Translations under genes and position numbers: made by a program
Assembly (NCBI GenBank): GCA_002373855.1
Contig: DFKO01000165.1
Coordinates: forward strand, 1 to 9,160
Length of the DNA stretch: 9,160 nucleotides
DNA from: Lachnospiraceae bacterium UBA3643
GTDB taxonomy: Bacteria > Bacillota > Clostridia > Lachnospirales > Lachnospiraceae
Direction: 5' to 3'
The notes under the pieces: model-generated
The model's input: the letters and a program-made list of their open reading frames with translations, nothing else
What the model was told of the DNA's origin: nothing
Database searches by the model: none
Shown here: positions 6,616-9,160 of the stretch, piece after piece
How the letters are laid out: every line of letters begins with the position of its first letter
Numbering within the stretch: the first letter of the stretch is position 1

Positions 6616-7872
6616 TTACTCTGCCACGCATACTGCGCATATGGTCATTTTTTTATTTTCGGAATTAGCATTTAACATGACTGAAACTGTGTGCTCTGAT
6701 GACTCATCGTAGTTGCCGAGGATCACATAGTCCACGCAGTTACCCCAGCCGTTTTTAAAGTCTCCGTCTATCTGCATACAGTACTCTCCGTCAACGTATA
6801 CATCATAGATACCACTCATACCATCGGTGGTCTTCTGGTAGATGATGCCAAGAGATTTGCCGGTTGCCTTAAATGTGATGCTGCCTCCGTCAGTGCATAC
6901 CCATCCGTTTGTATCTGAAAGATTAGCCCAGACATTTTCGTATACGAATCCGTCATTTTCCGTTATATCCATCTCATCTGCAAATATGATGTCAGCATTT
7001 TCATAGCGGCACTTTGTCTTTGCATCAGCCATTACATATTCTTCTGTATATTCAGTATTGTTTATATCCTTAAGTACACCGGAGTAAAATGTCGTCAGTA
7101 GATTTGCGATGACAGTATGTCCCCCGTTTGACGGATGGACTCCGTCGCTGCTACCTATATCATCCCAGCTGATTACTTTCTGCTCATAACCCTTTTCTAT
7201 CTCGGCCTTGTAGCTGATGATGGGTACTTTGTAATTAAATGCTGACTGTATGTGATCTGATGCGTAATCATAACCCTGCTCTGTAGTAATGATGAGTGAT
7301 ATAACTGCCGGCTGACTGTCAGAATTAAGCAGCATCCGAAGGAGACTCTCGTATGTCTCTTTATTATGATTTCTCGTATCATTTACGGAAAATTCCACGA
7401 CTACAAGGTCAGGTTTATATGCGAGTACATCCCTCTTTGCCCTGTGTACTCCTATGTAGGAATCTGTGGCGCCAATTCCCGCATTCACATAATTAATGTT
7501 TGCACCTGGAAAAGTCTCTTTCCACCACTCTGTTGTCAGATATGCATAGCACTTTGTCTCTTTGGGATTGGCTGAGTCACCGTTTGTGATGGAGCCGCCG
7601 ATATATGCTATCGTAATATCTTCTCCACTTGCAGCTCTTGCCATCACCGATGCGAGACGCCCCGTATCTCCCGGATTAAATATACCGGCGTCGAGCATCT
7701 CCTCAGTCACTTCGATACCGCCTGTATCCACAGGCATGGCCATATTTTCTATGACTGACGCATCGACTTTTGCCGTATTATCACTTACACTGTTTCCACC
7801 TGTACATCCGTACAATGCCAGTGCCATAAATAATATTGTCACAAAGCTGATTCTATTTTTAATTAATGACAT
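6616..7872 (-). CDS. SGNH/GDSL-type hydrolase lipoprotein
   Basis: This 418-residue protein is predicted to be exported and lipid-anchored on the outer face of the membrane. A basic N-terminus (KNR), a hydrophobic stretch (9-20) and LYGC (20-23) form a lipobox with Cys23. The SGNH hydrolase core (about 85-265) has all its blocks: YIGGSIT with Ser94, NAGIG (130-134), EFSVND with Asn164 (block III), and SDGVHP with Asp243 and His246. Such enzymes remove acyl groups, often acetyl or longer esters, from carbohydrates or lipids. The C-terminal part (about 290-418) looks like a beta-sandwich and may bind glycans. The ATG at 7872 is chosen over an in-frame TTG at 7896 because AGGGAGG (7884-7890) lies between them and because it gives a proper signal peptide. 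It overlaps the upstream gene by 14 bases. The substrate is unknown. Confidence 0.9.
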   Translation of the reverse strand: MSLIKNRISFVTILFMALALYGCTGGNSVSDNTAKVDASVIENMAMPVDTGGIEVTEEMLDAGIFNPGDTGRLASVMARAASGEDITIAYIGGSITNGDSANPKETKCYAYLTTEWWKETFPGANINYVNAGIGATDSYIGVHRAKRDVLAYKPDLVVVEFSVNDTRNHNKETYESLLRMLLNSDSQPAVISLIITTEQGYDYASDHIQSAFNYKVPIISYKAEIEKGYEQKVISWDDIGSSDGVHPSNGGHTVIANLLTTFYSGVLKDINNTEYTEEYVMADAKTKCRYENADIIFADEMDITENDGFVYENVWANLSDTNGWVCTDGGSITFKATGKSLGIIYQKTTDGMSGIYDVYVDGEYCMQIDGDFKNGWGNCVDYVILGNYDESSEHTVSVMLNANSENKKMTICAVCVAE

Positions 7873-9160
7873 AATATCTGCAACCTCCCTGCTCAAGAAG
7901 AGCTGTTGTATCGTTTTTTCCTATCTTGCCAAGACTTCCGTCCTTTGGATTCATGACTACGACATTATACTCATTGAATCCCACGAGGAGCACTGCATTT
8001 TCATCATCGAAAAATGCCAGCACGGGATGCTCTGCATCGATGTAGTAGAGGATTGCTCCGAGGGGACAGTCCTTAAGATTAAGTACATTCTTACCCGGCA
8101 GATTTTCAGAGAGTATCTCCGTGATATCTTTTCCCTCTTTTACATCAGTTCTTGTATCTTTTGTGACTCCGTAATATTCCAGCATGGTATTTAAGCATAC
8201 AGCTTCTGTCATGGACGTATCTTCGCCGTCTTCTATGACTGCTTCTGATATTGCCATGATCTGATTTCGCGTACGGAGATTTCCTCTGTAGAAAATATCG
8301 AGACCGTTTCCGTCCGTCACTATACCGTATCCATCATATCCTGTGATCACAGCCTCTGCAATATTATCGGTGACCAGAGCAAGACTTCCCTTTAAATATA
8401 CATAATAATACCTTGTCTCATCACTGCATACAGGCGAGAGTGTCCTGTCGCCCTCATACATTACGAGCTTTGGTGACAGCACTTTCAGGTTGTCTGTCTC
8501 TATGTTGTCTTTAACGGCTATCTGCACTATTGTTTCGAGATTTTCCGTCACAGCCTTTGCTATTGTATTTTTCGGGACTTCCTCTACCGAGTTGTTGAGT
8601 ATCTGATCCGGTGTACTGTCTGCATATCCATTCGCTGTTTTTACTACTCTCGTCAGTTTCAGCATACTCTCAGAGAGCTCCGTATCCGATATATAATATC
8701 CGCTTTCCGAATATTCCTTGAGGATATCCCCTTTCTCATTTCTTATGATTATCCTGCTGATGGCAAATACCGTCTCTCCGTATTTATCTGTGACAATATC
8801 TTTTTTGTCAGCTATACCGTATATCAGGTCTTTATCAAAAAATCCGAGAGGCATGATCCTCGTATCGTCCTCTGCCTCAACATATATGATCTCTCCAGTC
8901 TCCATATTAAGCCATGCGATCTGGGTTGCATTATACAGGTCGCCTCCGCTGACCCATGCCACCATATCAGAGTCTCCGGAGACTGCCAGACCTCCAAAGG
9001 GTATATTCTGTACTACAAGTGAACTGGTACACTCAGGGAGATCTGCACTATATATTATATTATCTGTTATAAAATAGCTCCTGCCGTCACTGCCTGCGTA
9101 GGATAGAGTCTTTATGTCATTTTTAATGAGTTCAAATGATTTGTCGCATCTGACAAACAG
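7859..9160 (-). CDS. Beta-propeller-like protein with degenerate C39-like domain, partial at 5' end
   Basis: The frame is open from the window edge to the TAA at 7859, giving 433 residues; the true start lies outside, and the first internal Met (8965) is not a credible start because the reading frame continues upstream. The visible N-terminal half has repeated short strand-turn-strand units such as SDGRSYFITDNIIYSADL and MVAWVSGGDLYNATQIAWLN, typical of a beta-propeller of the TolB/WD40-like kind. The C-terminal about 120 residues resemble the C39 (papain-like) peptidase fold: EAVCLNTMLEYYGV (319-332) followed by HPVLAFF (378-384), AVLLVGF (389-395) and VVVMNPKDG (400-408). The positions expected for the catalytic Cys, His and Asp hold Thr318, Asn388 and Asn404, so it is probably not a peptidase. 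It overlaps the lipoprotein gene by 14 bases. Its export and job cannot be judged without the N-terminus. Confidence 0.8.
   Translation of the reverse strand: MFVRCDKSFELIKNDIKTLSYAGSDGRSYFITDNIIYSADLPECTSSLVVQNIPFGGLAVSGDSDMVAWVSGGDLYNATQIAWLNMETGEIIYVEAEDDTRIMPLGFFDKDLIYGIADKKDIVTDKYGETVFAISRIIIRNEKGDILKEYSESGYYISDTELSESMLKLTRVVKTANGYADSTPDQILNNSVEEVPKNTIAKAVTENLETIVQIAVKDNIETDNLKVLSPKLVMYEGDRTLSPVCSDETRYYYVYLKGSLALVTDNIAEAVITGYDGYGIVTDGNGLDIFYRGNLRTRNQIMAISEAVIEDGEDTSMTEAVCLNTMLEYYGVTKDTRTDVKEGKDITEILSENLPGKNVLNLKDCPLGAILYYIDAEHPVLAFFDDENAVLLVGFNEYNVVVMNPKDGSLGKIGKNDTTALLEQGGCRYYVIN
7884..7890 (-). promoter_or_regulatory. Ribosome binding site that sets the lipoprotein start at 7872
   Basis: On the minus strand this reads AGGGAGG, 11 bases before the ATG at 7872-7870. 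It lies downstream of an alternative in-frame TTG at 7896, which it therefore cannot serve, and inside the end of the upstream gene. Confidence 0.65.

Noticed and set aside
7873..7896. Upstream TTG start adding eight residues to the SGNH lipoprotein
   Set aside because: The ribosome binding site lies inside this extension and serves the ATG at 7872, which also gives a normal lipoprotein signal peptide.
7562..8194. Plus-strand open frame of 210 codons
   Set aside because: It covers the ends of two well-supported minus-strand genes and appears to be an antisense shadow.

Overview
The window looks like a chromosomal segment from a Firmicute of the class Clostridia, most likely a Lachnospiraceae member (Butyrivibrio, Roseburia or Eubacterium type). 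The reasons are the moderate-to-low GC content, the strong AGGAGG ribosome binding sites, the paired glgC-glgD genes, the methionine gamma-lyase/'aluminium resistance' family protein, and the frequent ATA and AGA codons in the less expressed genes. The genus is a guess from general resemblance. All eight genes lie on the minus strand, so transcription runs from high to low coordinates.

Region by region, in transcription order. (1) 9160-5317 is one probable operon. It starts with a protein cut by the window edge, with a beta-propeller-like part and a C-terminal C39-like domain that appears to lack its catalytic residues. This gene overlaps the start of an SGNH/GDSL-type lipoprotein hydrolase, which is followed 15 bases later by a PLP-dependent methionine gamma-lyase family protein. 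(2) 5273-4873 is a separate small unit: a promoter, an 85-residue LysM protein without a visible signal peptide, and a terminator hairpin. (3) 4694-2145 is the glycogen precursor unit: a long AT-rich leader with an extended -10 promoter, glgC and glgD with a 4-base overlap, and a terminator. GlgC makes ADP-glucose; GlgD is the companion subunit with a degenerate nucleotide-binding loop. (4) 2099-1 is a tightly packed unit that runs off the low-coordinate edge: a promoter with a palindrome between its -35 and -10 boxes, a histidine phosphatase, a PqqD-like small protein with a TTG start, and an unusual fusion of an NAD(P)-binding short-chain dehydrogenase (SDR)-like domain to membrane helices.

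The most unusual unit is (4). The SDR-like domain has lost the Tyr and Lys of the catalytic YxxxK motif and has an altered glycine motif, and it continues into at least two, probably three, membrane helices. This suggests a sensor or scaffold, perhaps a PelD-like subunit of an exopolysaccharide synthase whose remaining genes would lie beyond coordinate 1. The PqqD-like protein, normally a peptide-binding partner of radical SAM enzymes, sits between the phosphatase and this fusion with no radical SAM gene in view. No RNA genes, mobile elements or CRISPR arrays were seen.
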